DNA of 8,654 nucleotides from Pseudomonadota bacterium (GTDB lineage Bacteria; Pseudomonadota; Gammaproteobacteria; Xanthomonadales; Xanthomonadaceae), in the NCBI GenBank assembly GCA_023399815.1, contig JAEWOJ010000025.1, positions 1 through 8,654 of the forward strand. Reading direction: 5' to 3'. Shown in pieces: positions 7,456-8,654 of this stretch (position 1 is the stretch's first letter; each line of letters starts with the position of its first letter). A program made the position numbers and the translations under genes. Below the pieces are notes generated by a model, which worked only from the letters and a program-made list of their open reading frames with translations, did no database searches and had not been told where the DNA came from.

Positions 7456-7461
7456 TATAGT
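7456..7461 (+). promoter_or_regulatory. -10-like box for the mechanosensitive-channel gene
   Basis: TATAGT, in the context GGCTTATAGTCCGC, is a near-consensus -10 and the clearest AT-rich spot in the 203-bp gap 7324-7526. The best -35 candidate, TTGGCG (7429-7434), is 21 bases away, which is too far for a normal promoter. Initiation near 7468 would leave a leader of about 59 bases. Confidence 0.3.
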
Positions 7462-7526
7462 CCGCACACGCGCGGTGGTCCGCGCATGTCTGCGGATGTG
7501 TCGCCTTGTCCTTCCACCGTTTCCCG

Positions 7527-8654
7527 ATGCTGCGCGCGTTGTTGCTGGTGTTCCTGCTGGCCGCCGGTGGCGCCTCGCCCATGGCGGCGTGGGCCGCCGA
7601 TACCGTGGCCGCCGACGCATCGTCGCCGCAGGCGCGGATCGACCAGGCCGAGCGCACGCTGCAGGCGGTGCGCCGTTCGCTGGACGACGCCGACGCGACG
7701 GAAACGCTGCGGACGCTTTCCGAGCAGGCGTTGCAGGCCAAGCGCGATGCCGATGCGGCGGTGGCCGCGCTGACGCCGCAGCTGGAGCAGATCGACGCGC
7801 GCGTCGCCCAGCTCGGGCCGCTGGACGACGGCGCCACCGAGGAGCCCAGCATCACCCGCCAGCGCAACGTGCTGGACCAGCAGCGCAGCCAGCTCGATGC
7901 GGACATCAAGCGCGGCAAGCTGCTGGCCGAGGAGGCCAAGCAGCTGAGCGACTCGATCGAGAAGACGCGCAGCCAGCAGTTCGGCGAGCAGCTGGGGCGG
8001 AAGGTCGGCTCGCCGCTGTCGCCGACGCTGTGGCGACAGTTCGCCGCCAGCCTGCCCGACGATCTCACCCGCATCCAGGGCCTGTACCGGCAGGCGGCCG
8101 CCGGCTTGCGCAGCGCGGTGGCCGCGCATGGCTGGACGTCGCCGCTGCTGGGGGCGGCGCTGGCCCTGCTGATGGTGTTCCCGCTGCGCCTGTGGCTGCG
8201 CCGCCTCGGCCGCCGCTACGCCGCTTCCGACCTCGCGCCGGCGGGGCGCCTGCGCCGCTCCGGGCTGGCGGTCTGGCTGCTGCTGGTCGGCACCCTGCTG
8301 CCGGGTTTCGCCGCGACCGCGATCGTCGCCAGCCTGCACGGCATCTCGGCGATTCCGCCGCGGCTGGAATCGGTGGCCGACGTGTTCGTCCTGGCCACGT
8401 TCGTCGCCGCCTTCTACGCCGCATTGGCGGCATGCCTGCTGGTGCCGCACCAGCCGTCGTGGCGGCTGCTCGACATCGACGACCTGGCTGCGCGGCACCT
8501 GCGCAGGTTCGCCTGGGGCGCGGCCGGCCTGACCTGGCTGAGCACGCTGCTTCGCGAGATCAACCGCTCCGCGCGCACCTCGACGGTGAGCACGGTCACG
8601 CTCGATGGCCTGGTCGCGCTGACCTACGTGGCATTGATCATGGCGGTGCTGGTG
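7527..8654 (+). CDS. DUF3772 / MscS-family mechanosensitive ion channel, 3' end outside window
   Basis: 376 residues are visible and the frame runs off the window; full-length relatives are about 800 residues, so the pore helix and MscS beta domain lie downstream. In order: signal peptide (residues 1-23, ending AWA); a periplasmic region rich in heptad-like Leu/Ala/Gln (about 35-155), likely coiled coil; the DUF3772-like block GSPLSPTLWRQFAASLPDDL (161-180); then membrane helices at about 204-224, 247-270, 284-306, 325-343 and 360-376. Large MscS-family channels (MscK, YbiO, YnaI type) open under membrane tension and release solutes during hypo-osmotic shock. The ATG at 7527 lacks a ribosome-binding site, but it is the only start that yields the signal peptide, and no upstream in-frame ATG is close. 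The channel call rests on the N-terminal architecture alone, since the diagnostic MscS pore is not visible. Confidence 0.85.
   Translation, partial: MLRALLLVFLLAAGGASPMAAWAADTVAADASSPQARIDQAERTLQAVRRSLDDADATETLRTLSEQALQAKRDADAAVAALTPQLEQIDARVAQLGPLDDGATEEPSITRQRNVLDQQRSQLDADIKRGKLLAEEAKQLSDSIEKTRSQQFGEQLGRKVGSPLSPTLWRQFAASLPDDLTRIQGLYRQAAAGLRSAVAAHGWTSPLLGAALALLMVFPLRLWLRRLGRRYAASDLAPAGRLRRSGLAVWLLLVGTLLPGFAATAIVASLHGISAIPPRLESVADVFVLATFVAAFYAALAACLLVPHQPSWRLLDIDDLAARHLRRFAWGAAGLTWLSTLLREINRSARTSTVSTVTLDGLVALTYVALIMAVLV

Overview
The window is about 70% GC, with tightly packed genes and strongly GC-biased third codon positions. Gene content and protein similarity recalled from memory (an Ax21-family small outer-membrane protein, a PFW-type FAD oxidoreductase, a DUF3772 mechanosensitive channel, a DUF6122 membrane protein) point to a chromosome of the Xanthomonadaceae/Lysobacteraceae (Lysobacter, Luteimonas, Pseudoxanthomonas, Stenotrophomonas or Xanthomonas type). 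I see no transposase, integrase, tRNA, rRNA or CRISPR array.

Layout. 1-2675: a copper homeostasis pair, the 3' part of a Cu(I)-exporting P1B-ATPase (CopA, 5' end outside the window) followed by a CueR-type MerR regulator. Between them lies an unusual 127-bp imperfect palindrome made of two inverted hairpin units with G-quadruplex motifs. 2676-3440: an Ax21-family outer-membrane protein with a possible own promoter, a 5'-leader hairpin and a perfect 14-bp terminator shared with the convergent gene. 3456-3929 (-): YehS/DUF1456. 3930-4298: a divergent intergenic stretch with -10-like boxes and only a doubtful ORF. 4299-4622 (+): a small DUF6122 membrane protein, convergent through a second bidirectional hairpin with 4657-5100 (-), an exported protein of unknown function. 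5200-6927 (-): a probable two-gene operon, Blc-type lipocalin then FAD-dependent oxidoreductase. 7075-7323 (+): a small uncharacterised protein. 7527-8654 (+, runs off the end): the N-terminal part of a DUF3772/MscS-family mechanosensitive channel.

How they work together. CueR senses cytoplasmic Cu(I) and would switch on CopA, which pumps it out; the CopA promoter and its CueR operator are not in the window. The remaining genes look like independent envelope and housekeeping functions. I found no convincing new multi-gene system. The strongest unexplained structure is the nested palindrome between copA and cueR.
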